Counted from the first letter of the stretch, positions 8,924 through 19,087 are shown. The stretch is 64,000 nt of DNA from Psychrobacter immobilis (GCA_904846265.1 CAJHAA010000009.1:1-64000), one strand, 5' to 3'. The notes: generated by a model from the letters alone, not told the origin. Program-made: numbers and translations.

Positions 8924-9715
8924 TTATTTATATTCATTTGCTAAAAAATCCAAATAGCGTTTCCACGAGCGCTCATCTGCACGTGCATCATATCTATCAC
9001 TGCCGAACACGCTAAAGGCATGTGGTGCACCACTGTATGTCACCATCTCATGCGGTACTTTGGCGGCTTCTAATGTCTTACCCAAAGTTGCGAAGCTCTC
9101 TAAAGAGACAGATTCATCAGCAGAGCCATGGAATACTAAGATTTCTCCAGTTGTCTTGTCATAACTTTGACCTGTTGGAATATCAAAGGCACCATGGAAG
9201 GGTACAAATGCTTTTTGCTCAAATCCTGAGCGCGCCAGCTCCATAGCAACGGTACCGCCAAAACAATATCCCATGGTAGTGCCTTTACGCACATCATTAC
9301 CTTGTAGTCGTCCGGCATTCAACGCACCTTGAAGTATGCGGCGCATTTTATTGCGATCATCGTATAACTCGCCAGTTAAGCGTTTGTTTTCTTCAATGGA
9401 AGTAGGAAGAACGCCTTGCCCGAACATGTCTGCCGCCAATACGTTGTAGCCCTCGCCTGCTAACATGTCAGCACGTTTGCGTTCATAGTCTGTCAATCCA
9501 TCCCAGTCATGAATGAGTAAGATAAAAGGCGCATTCGCTTTGTCGGCTTTGGCATAATAGCCTTCGTATGCTTGATCATCCACGGTATAGGTAATATTTT
9601 TGGTTGTAATGGCGGCAGCTGTTTGGCTGAAAGTCAGTGCCATTAGTCCGATTGACGCACCCATTAGCAATGAGTGATAAGGTTTTTTGGACGGAGTATT
9701 TGAAGTTGATAACAT
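8924..9715 (-). CDS. Secreted dienelactone hydrolase family protein
   Basis: The 263-aa alpha/beta hydrolase has a likely signal peptide, with a hydrophobic run at residues 15-35 ending TAAA, so it is expected to act in the periplasm. The DLH catalytic triad can be read: C151 in MGYCFGG, D200 in HGSADESV and H232 in GAPHAFSVFG. Family members hydrolyse lactones or esters; the substrate here is unknown. It lies upstream of ppc and divergent from the catalase gene. No strong Shine-Dalgarno is seen at the ATG. Confidence 0.88.
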   Translation of the reverse strand: MLSTSNTPSKKPYHSLLMGASIGLMALTFSQTAAAITTKNITYTVDDQAYEGYYAKADKANAPFILLIHDWDGLTDYERKRADMLAGEGYNVLAADMFGQGVLPTSIEENKRLTGELYDDRNKMRRILQGALNAGRLQGNDVRKGTTMGYCFGGTVAMELARSGFEQKAFVPFHGAFDIPTGQSYDKTTGEILVFHGSADESVSLESFATLGKTLEAAKVPHEMVTYSGAPHAFSVFGSDRYDARADERSWKRYLDFLANEYK

Positions 9716-10027
9716 GGTAGGTCGCCTTATAATCGTATAAAAAAGATAAATAGTTGGCTAAAACCATGCCCATTTTATTTATCAACTGTTTTAATGCTTC
9801 CTAAGAGCATACCTTAAAAAATCACCACATTACAAGAATCTATCGTCAACGTTGAAGCTCTCTTTAAATACGCTGAAATTACGGCTTTATCACGGCTGCA
9901 AACTTTAACCAAATATCAACAAGGAGTGCCATGAATTAGTCATATTTTTTGGCTAATATTAAAGACAGCTCTATACAAAGGTTCTAAAGAAATAGAGCCT
10001 ACTTTTAATTACTAGCTAGGATGCATA
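9716..10027. other. Divergent intergenic region, hydrolase / catalase
   Basis: This 312-base region must hold promoters for both the dienelactone hydrolase and katE. A small hairpin, AGGTTCTA with TAGAGCCT around 9979-10002, lies before the katE ribosome site (AGGAT, 10018-10022). An AAGGAG followed by an ATG with a stop two codons later (around 9921-9938) may be a non-coding coincidence. No recognisable OxyR site or sigma-70 pair could be assigned. Confidence 0.4.
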
Positions 10028-12115
10028 ATGAATAATAATATTGATCATACCGACCCCGCTAAAGATATGAATACTGAACGTGGTAATGGGGGCGAAACCC
10101 ATCAACGTGCCAGTGATGACGCCAAATTTTTGACGACGCAGCAAGGCGTTGCCATCTCTGACAATCAAAACTCTCTAAAATCTGGTAGTCGTGGCCCGAC
10201 ATTGCTAGAGGACTTTGTGTTACGGGAAAAAATTCATCATTTTGATCATGAGCGTATTCCTGAGCGTATCGTCCATGCGCGTGGTAGTGCTGCTCACGGT
10301 TATTTTGAACTCACTGAGTCGCTCGAAAAATACACCACTGCCAAAATTTTGACTGAAACAGGTAAGCAGACGCCTTTATTTACCCGTTTTTCTACGGTTG
10401 CTGGTAATAAAGGCTCAAAAGATACGCCACGTGATGTGCGTGGTTTTGCCGTAAAAATTTATACCGAAGAAGGTAATTGGGATATCGTTGGTAACAACAT
10501 GCCGATCTTCTTTATTCAAGATGCGATGAAGTTTCCAGATTTGATTCATGCGGTCAAACCAGAGCCAGATCGTGGATTTCCGCAAGCCGCTTCGGCGCAT
10601 GACACGTTTTGGGACTTTGTGTCATTAAGTCCTGAGACCATGCATAATTTAATTTGGCTGATGAGTGATCGTGCACTACCACGCAGTTTACGCATGATGG
10701 AAGGCTTTGGTATCCACAGCTATCGTTTAATCAACAAAGAAGGCAAGAGCACCTTTGTCCGTTTCCATTGGAAACCTGTACTCGGTGTACAGTCAACCAC
10801 GTGGGATGAGGCGGTAAAAATCTCAGGCGCTGACCCTGATTATCATCGCCGTGATTTATTTGAAGCCATTAATAATGGCGACTATCCTGAATGGGAGTTT
10901 GGCGTACAGCTATTTACTGAAGAAGAGGCTGATAAATTCCCGTTTGATCATCTAGATGCCACCAAATTGATTCCAGAAGAGATGGTGCCAGTGAAAGTCG
11001 TGGGTAAAATGGTGCTGAACCGTTATCCCGATAACTTTTTTGCAGAAACCGAGCAAGTGGCGTTCTGTCCATCGCATCTGCCACCAGGTATCGACTTTAG
11101 TAATGACCCATTATTACAAGGTCGTCTGTTCAGTTATCTAGACACGCAGTTATCACGTTTAGGTTCGCCTAACTTTGCCCAAATTCCAATCAATGCACCG
11201 AAATGCCCGTTTGCCAATAATCAGCAAGATGGTCATATGCAGATGCAAATACCTAAGACTCGTGTGCTCTATGAACCGCAAAGCTTAGATCCGACTAGAC
11301 CACGCGAAAGTGCCAAACGTGGCTTTGAATCATTCCATGAGCAGTTGGATGATGGTGTGAAAGGTCGCGTGCGCGCAGAAAGTTTTGCCGATCACTATAG
11401 TCAACCGCGGATGTTCTATCGTAGCCAGACGCCAGCTGAGCAAGCACACATTGCTTCTGCATATGCCTTTGAGCTAGGTAAAGTAGATACAGCACATGTA
11501 CGTACTCGTATGCTAAGTCATCTACCGCATATCGATGAAGACTTGGCAAATCGTGTGGCAAAAGCGCTAGGTATGGAACTGCCAGAGCCTGCTGATGCCG
11601 CTGCTCCTGTACAGGATATGGCGACATCGAAAGCAGTACAAACGATTGGTCTAACGCCTAAGAGTTTAAAAGGCCGTTTGATTGGTATCTTGGTCGCTGA
11701 AGGCTCAAAGCATAGTGAAATCAAAAAGTTCGAAGAGGCGGCAAAAGTGCAGGGTGCTAGCGTGAAAATCGTTGCGCCCAATAAGGAAGTTGTCTTAGAT
11801 GACGACACTCGCATACAAGCAGATGAGCGTCTCGCTGGCGGTCCATCAGTGATGTTTGACGCTGTCGTGAGTATCATTATGCCAGAGCAAGCTAAGAAGC
11901 TAGCAAAAGATAGCTCAGCATTAGATTGGTTCAATGATGCTTATGCGCATTGTAAGGCGATTGCTTATTGCGGCGCGACTGACGAATTTATCTTGAGTAA
12001 ATTACCTATCGAAAAAGACGCCTTTGTCACGCCACTGGCTGAATTGGATACTTTTATTGAGAATGCCAAATCTCGTCTGTGGGAACGTGAGCCAAAGGTT
12101 CGTGACTTGGCATAA
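10028..12115 (+). CDS. katE: Large-subunit catalase (HPII/KatE type)
   Basis: This haem catalase breaks hydrogen peroxide into water and oxygen. At 695 aa it belongs to the large-subunit clade 2. Key residues are present and spaced exactly as in E. coli HPII: distal His H83 (IVHARG), N156 (DIVGNNMP) and the haem-ligand Tyr Y370 (RLFSYLDTQ). After the catalase core (about 55-540) comes the flavodoxin/DJ-1-like C-terminal domain (about 555-695) beginning [15 protein letters not shown] start with AGGAT upstream. It is monocistronic with its own terminator. Confidence 0.97.
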   Translation: MNNNIDHTDPAKDMNTERGNGGETHQRASDDAKFLTTQQGVAISDNQNSLKSGSRGPTLLEDFVLREKIHHFDHERIPERIVHARGSAAHGYFELTESLEKYTTAKILTETGKQTPLFTRFSTVAGNKGSKDTPRDVRGFAVKIYTEEGNWDIVGNNMPIFFIQDAMKFPDLIHAVKPEPDRGFPQAASAHDTFWDFVSLSPETMHNLIWLMSDRALPRSLRMMEGFGIHSYRLINKEGKSTFVRFHWKPVLGVQSTTWDEAVKISGADPDYHRRDLFEAINNGDYPEWEFGVQLFTEEEADKFPFDHLDATKLIPEEMVPVKVVGKMVLNRYPDNFFAETEQVAFCPSHLPPGIDFSNDPLLQGRLFSYLDTQLSRLGSPNFAQIPINAPKCPFANNQQDGHMQMQIPKTRVLYEPQSLDPTRPRESAKRGFESFHEQLDDGVKGRVRAESFADHYSQPRMFYRSQTPAEQAHIASAYAFELGKVDTAHVRTRMLSHLPHIDEDLANRVAKALGMELPEPADAAAPVQDMATSKAVQTIGLTPKSLKGRLIGILVAEGSKHSEIKKFEEAAKVQGASVKIVAPNKEVVLDDDTRIQADERLAGGPSVMFDAVVSIIMPEQAKKLAKDSSALDWFNDAYAHCKAIAYCGATDEFILSKLPIEKDAFVTPLAELDTFIENAKSRLWEREPKVRDLA

Positions 12116-12170
12116 GGTAGTATTAAGTTTAAACTTCTGATACTTTTAAAATTTTACCAATTTAACGAAA

Positions 12171-12197
12171 ACTCAGCCTTAGCGCTGGGTTTTTTTA
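12171..12197 (+). terminator. Intrinsic terminator after katE
   Basis: ACTCAGC pairs with GCTGGGT (one G-U pair) around a CTTAGC loop. A run of seven T residues follows. It sits 56 bases after the katE stop. Confidence 0.85.
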
Positions 12198-12359
12198 TTG
12201 TAAGTTTTATAAAAAAGCAATTTATAGTCACAAGCGTTCACTCAAAGTCATTACAAGTTGAATGGTGGGCGTTATACTAAATCCTATTAAGGCGCGTTGA
12301 AAGCGTCTCCTATAGTAGGGATACTATAACAGTGAGCAATCATGTAGCAGGGAATGCAA

Positions 12360-13148
12360 ATGAGTTTATGTGAAATTGTACGCTTGGATGGATATATTCA
12401 AAGTACTTATCTTGCGGTATATCCAGATAAAATTATGCTGCTGGACGGTGGTTGCCGCCCTGATGTAGCGATGGTATTAGATTATATTAGAACGACGTTA
12501 CAGCGACCAATCAGCGATCTAAAAATCGTCGTGGTGACCCATATGCATCCTGATCATGCAGGCGGCGCTCATCAATTTAGAAAAGAGACAGGCTGTATCA
12601 TTGTTTCGGCAGAAAAAAAGCGTCAATGGTATAGCGGTATCGGTGGGCATGCCATGCATTTTGTGGATATAAATCTTGCGCATTATGTGGCGAGACGTCA
12701 AGGTCGCTCCCTTAAAAATCTGTATTATCCTGCCCATCTTACGCCTGATATTATCGTTAAAGATGGGGATAGTGTGCCAAAATTTGATGAATGGCGAGTA
12801 CTGGAAACACCCGGTCATACAGATCGTGATTTATCTCTATTTCATATACCAAGTCGGCAAGTCTATACGGCCGACCTCATTATCAAGCTGCGTCATAAGT
12901 TTGTGGCACCTTTTCCTATTTATGATCCTAAAGTCTATATTCAGTCACTACAAAGAATAAAGGCGTTAAAACCCTCTATGGTTATGATGGCACATGGGCG
13001 TGAGCTAGCAATCGACGCAGAAACGTTTGATATGCTGATTACGCAAGCACCCAAGCATCCACGGACGATTAAAGACACGATTAAGCATAAGCTACTGTGG
13101 CGAAAAGACACTGACTTCACTATTTTTAAACGAAACCGTAAAAAATAA
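12360..13148 (+). CDS. MBL-fold metallo-hydrolase
   Basis: The metallo-beta-lactamase fold is shown by the metal motif THMHPDHAGG, with the HxHxDH residues in the first 70 positions, then ETPGHTDRDLSLF and MMAHGREL supplying further ligands. Length is about 262 aa. Members include glyoxalase II, lactonases and other hydrolases; the sequence does not decide among them. Two ATGs, at 12354 and 12360, are possible. GCAGGGA at 12347-12353 is too close to the first, so 12360 is preferred. A bidirectional terminator follows. Confidence 0.85.
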   Translation: MSLCEIVRLDGYIQSTYLAVYPDKIMLLDGGCRPDVAMVLDYIRTTLQRPISDLKIVVVTHMHPDHAGGAHQFRKETGCIIVSAEKKRQWYSGIGGHAMHFVDINLAHYVARRQGRSLKNLYYPAHLTPDIIVKDGDSVPKFDEWRVLETPGHTDRDLSLFHIPSRQVYTADLIIKLRHKFVAPFPIYDPKVYIQSLQRIKALKPSMVMMAHGRELAIDAETFDMLITQAPKHPRTIKDTIKHKLLWRKDTDFTIFKRNRKK

Positions 13149-13163
13149 AGTGAAATTTTAAGC

Positions 13164-13206
13164 AAAAAAAAGCCCAGTCACTATTAATATAATGACTGGG
13201 TTTTCT
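13164..13206. terminator. Bidirectional terminator, MBL gene / tRNA-Lys
   Basis: CCCAGTCA (13173-13180) pairs with TGACTGGG (13193-13200). An A-run precedes and a T-run follows the stem. It can end both the plus-strand MBL gene and the minus-strand tRNA-Lys transcript. Confidence 0.88.
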
Positions 13207-13211
13207 AAATA

Positions 13212-13287
13212 TGGTGGGCCGACCGCGACTCGAACGCGGGACCAATTGATTAAAAGTCAACTGCTCTACCAACTGAGCTATCGGCCC
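13212..13287 (-). tRNA. tRNA-Lys (anticodon TTT)
   Basis: Read on the minus strand, this 76-nt sequence folds as a complete cloverleaf: acceptor GGGCCGA, D-arm with AGCTCAGTTGGTAGAGC, anticodon loop CTTTTAA giving TTT, T-arm GTTCGAGTC and encoded CCA. TTT reads AAA and AAG lysine codons. Confidence 0.97.
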
Positions 13288-13446
13288 TGAAGAGTGTATA
13301 AAAAAGCATGGCTTTTTTAACTCTGCAAGTGAATTTACAACTTCGTAAATTCGGTGAAGTTTTCTAAAAGAAAGCTTCTTAAACTTTGTTACTTATTATG
13401 CCAATACCTGATAGGGCAATGTACATAACAAGCATAATACTAAATA

Positions 13447-13522
13447 TGGTGGGCCGACCGCGACTCGAACGCGGGACCAATTGATTAAAAGTCAACTGCT
13501 CTACCAACTGAGCTATCGGCCC
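13447..13522 (-). tRNA. tRNA-Lys (anticodon TTT), second copy
   Basis: This is identical over all 76 nt to the tRNA-Lys at 13212-13287, including the encoded CCA. It lies 5' of that copy on the minus strand. Each copy has its own duplicated upstream flank, so both could be expressed. Confidence 0.97.
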
Positions 13523-13565
13523 TGAAGAGTGTATAAAAAAAGCATGGCTTTTTTAACTCTGCAAG

Positions 13566-13860
13566 ATAAATTTCCTTAAAGGCAAACTTATTAAAACTAG
13601 ACATCTAAAAAATGTCTTTAAACTTAATTTTTAATATTAGGTCAATCAACATTAAAAGAGGCATTAAGTTTGTTTCAACGTTTAAAGAATTTCTATCCCT
13701 AAACGTGAGAGCACATTATATACACTATCAGGACAATTACAACCCCGTAATATAAAAAAAGTGCAATTAATGCGAAAAAATGCGTTTTTTTATATAATTT
13801 GGCTTATTGGTGGCTGTTTCATGGCAGTAAATGCCTATTTAAAACGTCAGTCGCGACGTT
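13566..13860. other. AT-rich spacer between tRNA-Lys and macB
   Basis: No gene is seen. The 13750-13800 stretch has ATATAAAAAAA and TTTTTTTATAT arms that could pair into a weak AT-only hairpin, perhaps the macB terminator on the minus strand. Promoters for tRNA-Lys must also be in or near here but could not be assigned. Confidence 0.35.
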
Positions 13861-15858
13861 TTAGTCCCTAGACAGTGCTTCAACAGGATCTAATTTAGCA
13901 GCATTACGCGCTGGCAAGAATCCAAATACGACACCAATCAGTGTTGAACAAATAAAGGCAGCAATAATAGAGGTTGATGAGTAAATCACTTTAAAGCTAT
14001 CACCAGCAAAATTATTAATGATTTCACCAATAGCAAAGGCCAGTCCAATACCTAATAAGCCGCCCAAAATACAGACGAGTACGGCTTCTATCAAAAACTG
14101 CTGCATGATATCGTTTTGACGAGCCCCAACTGCCATGCGTACACCTATTTCGTTCGTACGCTCGGTCACTGATACCAACATAATATTCATCACTCCGATG
14201 CCACCAACAATCAAAGAGATAATGGCTATTGAGGATATTAGTAGGGTCAATGCACCAGTCGTCGATTCGATAGTCTCACGGATAGAATCTGAGTTTCGTA
14301 TACGAAAATCGTCAGTGCCGTGTCGGCTTATCATTAGACTGGAAATAGCGGCTTCAGCGGCAGCAGACGATATATTATTATCGATAAGTGCAACAAAGCT
14401 TTCGATATAGGTGCTGCCTATGAGACGTGACATCATAGTGGTGTAAGGCATATAAAACGTTGGTGTATCCGTATTTCTACTAAAGCCACTGCTGTTAGGC
14501 TCAAGTACACCGATGACACGTCCAGGAACACTGCCAATCAGTACTACTTCACCGATAGGGTTGGGATTATCAGGGAAGAAAGTTTGCAGGGCGTTATCAT
14601 CGATAATGATGTCTTGGGTACGGAGTGAGATGCTTTGTTCATCGAAGCCTTGACCTTGAGCGAGTTTCTCTCCACTCACATCTAGGTAATCTTCACCGAC
14701 GCCGCTGATACTGGCGGCTTCTTGTATATTGCGATAGCGTACATTCATATTACTATCAAGCTGTGGACTGACACTAATGACGTAGGGCTGGTCGGCGACT
14801 GCTTGCGCGTCATCAGGTGTTAAGTTGTCATTACCAAAACTTCGCCTTGGGTCGCCGTAAGGATAGCCGTCAATAACGGTGATGGTATTGGTACCCAGTG
14901 AGCTAATATTTGATAAAATTTGTTCTTGAGAGCCTTTGCCAAGCCCGACCACTGAGACTACTGAGGCGATACCAATGATAATGCCAAGCATGGTCAATAA
15001 TGTGCGCATCTTATGAGCACGCATCGCCAGTAGTGACATTTTGAATGCTTCAAATAAGCGATCAATAAAGCCACTAAAAGCCCCTTTACGATTATTGTCT
15101 AAAATCGGCTCAGGTTGGATATGGGTTGGATGATAGTGTTCGGTCTTGTAATCAGCGATAACTTGGCCATCTTTGAGTTCAATGACACGTTCGGCCTGCG
15201 CTGCGAGCTTAGGGTCATGAGTGACCATGATAATAGTATGACCTTTGGCTTTTAGATCATACAAAATTTGCATCACATCTTCACCAGACTTGCTGTCTAG
15301 CGCGCCAGTTGGCTCATCGGCCAAGATGATATCACCGCCATTCATTAGCGCACGAGCGATAGAAACGCGCTGCTGCTGACCACCTGAGAGCTGGTTTGGT
15401 CGATTGGTGGTTTTATCTCCTAATCCTAGATCCGACAGGAGCTTTATGGCTCGCTCGCTGCGTGTGTGTCCATCCATACCTGCATAAACCGCTGGAACAG
15501 CGACATTGTCTCGTGCATTGATATCACCTAATAAATGATATCGCTGAAAAATAAAGCCAAAATGCTCGCGGCGTAGTTCAGCCAGCTCATCAGCATCAAG
15601 CTGACTGACCGATTTCCCAAATATTTGGTAATCGCCCGCGCTTGCTTTATCTAAGCAGCCCAAAATATTCATTAAAGTGGACTTGCCTGAACCAGACTGA
15701 CCGATGATGGCAACCATTTCGCCTTGATTGATGGTTAAATCAATATCGTGTAGCACACGAATGGTTTGCTCACCAGCATTGAACTCTTTAATCAGCCCTT
15801 TGACTTGCATCAAAGGGGCATCTGCTGCTGTATTTACAATGGGGTTTTTAGTATCCAT
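13861..15858 (-). CDS. macB: Macrolide-type export ABC transporter MacB
   Basis: The 665-aa length fits MacB (about 650). The N-terminal ATPase domain (1-235) has Walker A GQSGSGKST, the signature LSGGQQQR and Walker B ILADEPTGALD. One membrane segment follows (about 285-305), then a periplasmic MacB core domain (about 310-530) and three C-terminal helices in the FtsX-like permease region, ending near PARNAAKLDPVEALSRD. MacB powers export of macrolides, peptides or siderophores from the periplasm through MacA and a TolC-type outer-membrane channel. macA lies 77 bases upstream; no tolC homologue is in the window. Confidence 0.93.
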   Translation of the reverse strand: MDTKNPIVNTAADAPLMQVKGLIKEFNAGEQTIRVLHDIDLTINQGEMVAIIGQSGSGKSTLMNILGCLDKASAGDYQIFGKSVSQLDADELAELRREHFGFIFQRYHLLGDINARDNVAVPAVYAGMDGHTRSERAIKLLSDLGLGDKTTNRPNQLSGGQQQRVSIARALMNGGDIILADEPTGALDSKSGEDVMQILYDLKAKGHTIIMVTHDPKLAAQAERVIELKDGQVIADYKTEHYHPTHIQPEPILDNNRKGAFSGFIDRLFEAFKMSLLAMRAHKMRTLLTMLGIIIGIASVVSVVGLGKGSQEQILSNISSLGTNTITVIDGYPYGDPRRSFGNDNLTPDDAQAVADQPYVISVSPQLDSNMNVRYRNIQEAASISGVGEDYLDVSGEKLAQGQGFDEQSISLRTQDIIIDDNALQTFFPDNPNPIGEVVLIGSVPGRVIGVLEPNSSGFSRNTDTPTFYMPYTTMMSRLIGSTYIESFVALIDNNISSAAAEAAISSLMISRHGTDDFRIRNSDSIRETIESTTGALTLLISSIAIISLIVGGIGVMNIMLVSVTERTNEIGVRMAVGARQNDIMQQFLIEAVLVCILGGLLGIGLAFAIGEIINNFAGDSFKVIYSSTSIIAAFICSTLIGVVFGFLPARNAAKLDPVEALSRD

Positions 15859-15935
15859 TTATGTGGTTGCCTATATCAGTCAATATCAGAAGCGTTTTTT
15901 GTAATCTAAAGCTATTTTTTAGCATGTCTGATTTA

Positions 15936-17327
15936 TTAGAATGGACGTCCACCACCGCCTTTACTTTGTTTCTTCGGACCTTCTTCGCTTAGTATCACCT
16001 CATCACCCTCATTCAAACCGCTCAAAATCTGAGCGTTGACTCGGTTATTGATACCAACTGTGACCGTTTGCTCAACCACATTACCATCTGCTTGTAAGAC
16101 TCGGACGATAGCGGTAGTGGCATTTTTTTGAGTATCGTCTTGATTACTCTTTTGTACCTTTTTTTGAGTTTCACTGTCGGTTTTAGCTATATCGGCATTG
16201 CGGGGCGATTTACTAGCATTTTTGCCAGTTTGCAGTGCAGCAGAGGGGATCAATAAAGCATTCTTTGCTTCGTTGATGATGATATAAACTTGAGCCGTCA
16301 TATCAATACGAAAGCGACGATCAGTATTAGGCACTTCGATGTAGCCGACATAATAGATAGCAGAGTCAGTAGAGCTGGTTTCACTAATCATTTCAGGGGC
16401 AGGCTCAATTGCTCTGAGTACGGAGTCAAACTTTTGGTCAGGATTACCAATGATATTAAAGTAAACGGGCATGCCTGCTTTGACATTAATGACATCAGCC
16501 TCAGAGATTTGAGCGTTGATTCTAACAGTAGACAAATCTGCTAAAGTTACGATGGTCGGGGCTGTTTGATTGGCATTGACCGTCGTGCCTTGCTCTGTGG
16601 TCACTGAGACGACAGTACCTGATATTGGCGCGCGAATCGTTGTATAGCTAAGGTCTTCTTGAGCCGTTGCGACATTGGTTTGAGACTTTCGTAATGCTGC
16701 TTGTTGGCTATTAATGTTTGCAGTGGCTGTTGCAATGGCGGCTTGTGCCGTGTCGATAGCAGCGCGTGCATTGGCGACCGCTGCCTGCGCTGTTTGAACT
16801 TTTGTTGCCTGTGTATCGTAATCCTGTTGTGATATCGCATCGATAGCGAGTAGTCCTTGCAGACGTGAAAAATCTGCTTGTGCTTGTCTTAATTCAGCTT
16901 GACGGCTGGCAAGATCGGCTTGCGCACTTTTGAGTCCAGCTTGGCGACTTAGTGCTTCTGCTTGAGCGCTTTCAATAGCGGCTACGCTTTGCTCCAAAGT
17001 AGCTTGCTCGTTACTCAAGTTATTATTCTGAGTGACTTGATCAATCTGGGCAATGAGGTCACCTTGCTGCACTTCATCACCAACCTCAACGTAGAGACGT
17101 TTTACTTCACCAGATACTTGCGCGCCGACATCAACGGTGTTTAGCGCTTTAACTTTGCCAGAAGCCATGACATTGTTTTCAATATCACCAATTTCAGCGG
17201 TAGCCGTTAAGTAATTGGGCGTGATATCTTTTGGTTTTAAGAAATGATAGGCCAAAGCCAATAATGCTATGACAACTAAGGCGATAACCCCCCATTTAAT
17301 AGCAGATTTTTTGCTTATTTTGCGCAT
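15936..17327 (-). CDS. macA: Periplasmic adaptor protein MacA (HlyD/RND family)
   Basis: The 463-aa protein has an N-terminal membrane anchor (about 11-29), a lipoyl/barrel-sandwich half, a long alpha-helical hairpin (about 95-220, rich in A, Q and heptad-like repeats), then RAPISGTVVSVTTEQGTTV closing the lipoyl domain and the beta-barrel region. It bridges MacB and the outer-membrane channel. An Asn/Lys/Ser-rich insert (about 375-410) near the membrane-proximal domain is longer than usual. The C-terminus ends in a Gly-rich tail (GGGGRPF). First gene of the macA-macB pair, divergent from the Imm63-like gene. Confidence 0.92.
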   Translation of the reverse strand: MRKISKKSAIKWGVIALVVIALLALAYHFLKPKDITPNYLTATAEIGDIENNVMASGKVKALNTVDVGAQVSGEVKRLYVEVGDEVQQGDLIAQIDQVTQNNNLSNEQATLEQSVAAIESAQAEALSRQAGLKSAQADLASRQAELRQAQADFSRLQGLLAIDAISQQDYDTQATKVQTAQAAVANARAAIDTAQAAIATATANINSQQAALRKSQTNVATAQEDLSYTTIRAPISGTVVSVTTEQGTTVNANQTAPTIVTLADLSTVRINAQISEADVINVKAGMPVYFNIIGNPDQKFDSVLRAIEPAPEMISETSSTDSAIYYVGYIEVPNTDRRFRIDMTAQVYIIINEAKNALLIPSAALQTGKNASKSPRNADIAKTDSETQKKVQKSNQDDTQKNATTAIVRVLQADGNVVEQTVTVGINNRVNAQILSGLNEGDEVILSEEGPKKQSKGGGGRPF

Positions 17328-17493
17328 AACAACAATCCAGTCACAATGAAATCAAGTGTACATATAGTAGAGGCTTGAAGTCCAAAAGGGAATGGTAATT
17401 AGTTTAAGAAAGGTTAAGGTGGTTTTGTAAAAAAAATAATCATCTGAACGTAAGTTAGGATAGTAAAGTTATTCATATTGAAACAAGGATTTT

Positions 17494-17955
17494 ATGATGC
17501 TAAATCATCAGCAAGTTCAAGATATAGTTAATGATTATAGTAAAAAGATAGGGCTAAATATTGATGATGTTATTTTAAGAGATATGCCTTCTGGATTTGG
17601 TGAGCCACACTTGGAGATAAGCGGTGGCTATTACCACTATGTAATATGTGAGCGCGGTAGTGAGTTATCTAGAGAATCTTTTTTAGATGTAGATGATTTC
17701 ATTTATGAGTTTTTTGAGATGGTAACGTCTAGGGTAGCAGGCGAGTATGAGCAAGAGAATAGTGTCATGAGTGAAGATCAAAGAGTTATACGCTTTAATA
17801 AGCAAATTGAACTTATGACGCAGCTAAATCATGAATGGGGTAGAAAAAAAGAAGCAGATATAACAGAAACTTTAAAAAACTTTCCTTATTCAGTTAATAA
17901 CAGAAATTACGATAAGAAAACTTGGTTAAACAAGTTGTTAAATTTCTTCAAATGA
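17494..17955 (+). CDS. Imm63-like orphan immunity protein
   Basis: The 153-aa protein resembles Imm63 immunity proteins of polymorphic toxin systems as I recall the family: GEPHLEISGGYYHYVICERG, then an acidic VDDFIYEFFEMVTSRVA segment, and FNKQIELMTQLNHEWG. No signal or membrane segment. Two adjacent ATGs (17494, 17497) lie after AAGGA (17485-17489). No toxin gene is next to it. It is visibly more AT-rich than holA and macA and its stop abuts that of holA, suggesting a single-gene insertion. The assignment is from pattern memory, so moderate confidence. Confidence 0.6.
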   Translation: MMLNHQQVQDIVNDYSKKIGLNIDDVILRDMPSGFGEPHLEISGGYYHYVICERGSELSRESFLDVDDFIYEFFEMVTSRVAGEYEQENSVMSEDQRVIRFNKQIELMTQLNHEWGRKKEADITETLKNFPYSVNNRNYDKKTWLNKLLNFFK

Positions 17956-19029
17956 TTAAACGACAAACAAACGCTTTCCAGATAGCTCTAACGCTGCCTG
18001 CAATAATAACTCCCACGCTGGCTGACGCACGAGTCCTTTGATGGCTTGGTCACATTTATAAAGCAGGGCAGGCCATTCAGCCGTTTGAGTTTTTGACTGG
18101 CGACGACAAGCTTGCTGGTACAACCCTTGTTTGCTCCGCCAAATACCAAGCGCTTGCGGATCTTGCCCATCCATCAATTGCATAATTTGCCGCATGTCTT
18201 TACTAACCGCCCATAATACCAAGGTGGTTGGCTCGTCGGTGGCTTTCAGCTGAAACATGATTTTGGCGACTTGCGTACTGTTACCGGCAAGCATGGCATC
18301 CGATAAATCAAAGACGCTAAATTGTGCGTCACTGACCAACGCGGCTTGTAGATCCTTAATGTCTAAGGCAACATTGTTTGGCAGTTGTGTAGAGTGATCT
18401 GCCTGTTGACTAGCCTCAATATTCTTAGCGACTAGCTGCGGCGCAAATAAGTAGGAGAGCCGCCATAAGGTCTGATAAGCGCTTAGCAGATGGTGCTCAG
18501 TATGCGACATAAGCAGCTGCCAGGCTTCTTGCGATAGCCGTAAGCCAAACTGCTGAGCTTGTATTTGCAATAGCTGCTGTCGTTGCTGCTCATTATATAA
18601 ATTGCAATCAATGACATGACCATATTGAGCAAATGGCGCAAACCACTTGCTGCTTTGCGCTCGTTTGTCTTGCTTGGGCGTGAGCCATAATAAACTATGA
18701 CTGTGCGTCCCTGTTTGAGCTTCAACGGCAAAGCGCTCAAGCTCAGTGATAACGGCCTTGTCAGGCTTATGGTTACCCGTCACGATGAGTGCACTGGCAT
18801 CATCAAATAAAGACTGGCTACCAAGCTCTGACAATACTTCTTGCCAGCTCTTGACTGATATCAGCTCAATACGCTTAATCGCGTAATTCTGCGCGCGCCA
18901 ATGTGGTCGCAGGGCATCGATGAGCCATTGACTGAGTAGTGGCTCATCACCATGCGCCAGCCACAAGCCCGCGACTGCAACGGAAGGCTGTAGTAGCTTT
19001 GGATAGGCTTGTATAAAGGTATCTTGCAT
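17956..19029 (-). CDS. holA: DNA polymerase III delta subunit
   Basis: HolA opens the beta sliding clamp within the clamp-loader complex at the replication fork. The 357-aa length fits (343 in E. coli). Features include WLAHGDEPLLSQWLIDALRP near the N-terminus (the family's loader start), SLFDDASALIVTGN, and a C-terminal all-helical region containing LLYKCDQAIKGL. It is the third gene of leuS-lptE-holA, a conserved gammaproteobacterial order, with a 58-base gap after lptE. Its stop directly abuts the stop of the convergent Imm63-like gene. Confidence 0.9.
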   Translation of the reverse strand: MQDTFIQAYPKLLQPSVAVAGLWLAHGDEPLLSQWLIDALRPHWRAQNYAIKRIELISVKSWQEVLSELGSQSLFDDASALIVTGNHKPDKAVITELERFAVEAQTGTHSHSLLWLTPKQDKRAQSSKWFAPFAQYGHVIDCNLYNEQQRQQLLQIQAQQFGLRLSQEAWQLLMSHTEHHLLSAYQTLWRLSYLFAPQLVAKNIEASQQADHSTQLPNNVALDIKDLQAALVSDAQFSVFDLSDAMLAGNSTQVAKIMFQLKATDEPTTLVLWAVSKDMRQIMQLMDGQDPQALGIWRSKQGLYQQACRRQSKTQTAEWPALLYKCDQAIKGLVRQPAWELLLQAALELSGKRLFVV

Positions 19030-19087
19030 AGGGTAATAAGTACACAGATTGATGAAAATAAACGTGGAATATGTTGCGCATTATAAA

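Larger units (their letters stand above)
13205..13565. repeat. Direct repeat carrying tRNA-Lys (two copies, 235-bp period)
   Basis: Bases 13205-13329 recur at 13440-13565 with the tRNA identical and one extra A in the 3' flank of copy 2. Each copy holds the tRNA plus about 40 bases of flank containing a small AAAAAAGC/GCTTTTTT hairpin. The 110 bases between copies are not repeated, so this is an older tandem duplication or gene-conversion pair. Confidence 0.9.

Noticed and set aside
11518..11934. 138-aa antisense frame within katE
   Set aside because: It lies opposite a gene with full catalase motifs and has no own ribosome site or recognisable domain.
13730..13800. Strong terminator for macB
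   Set aside because: The only pairing is between A and T runs; without GC pairs it is too weak to call as a terminator.
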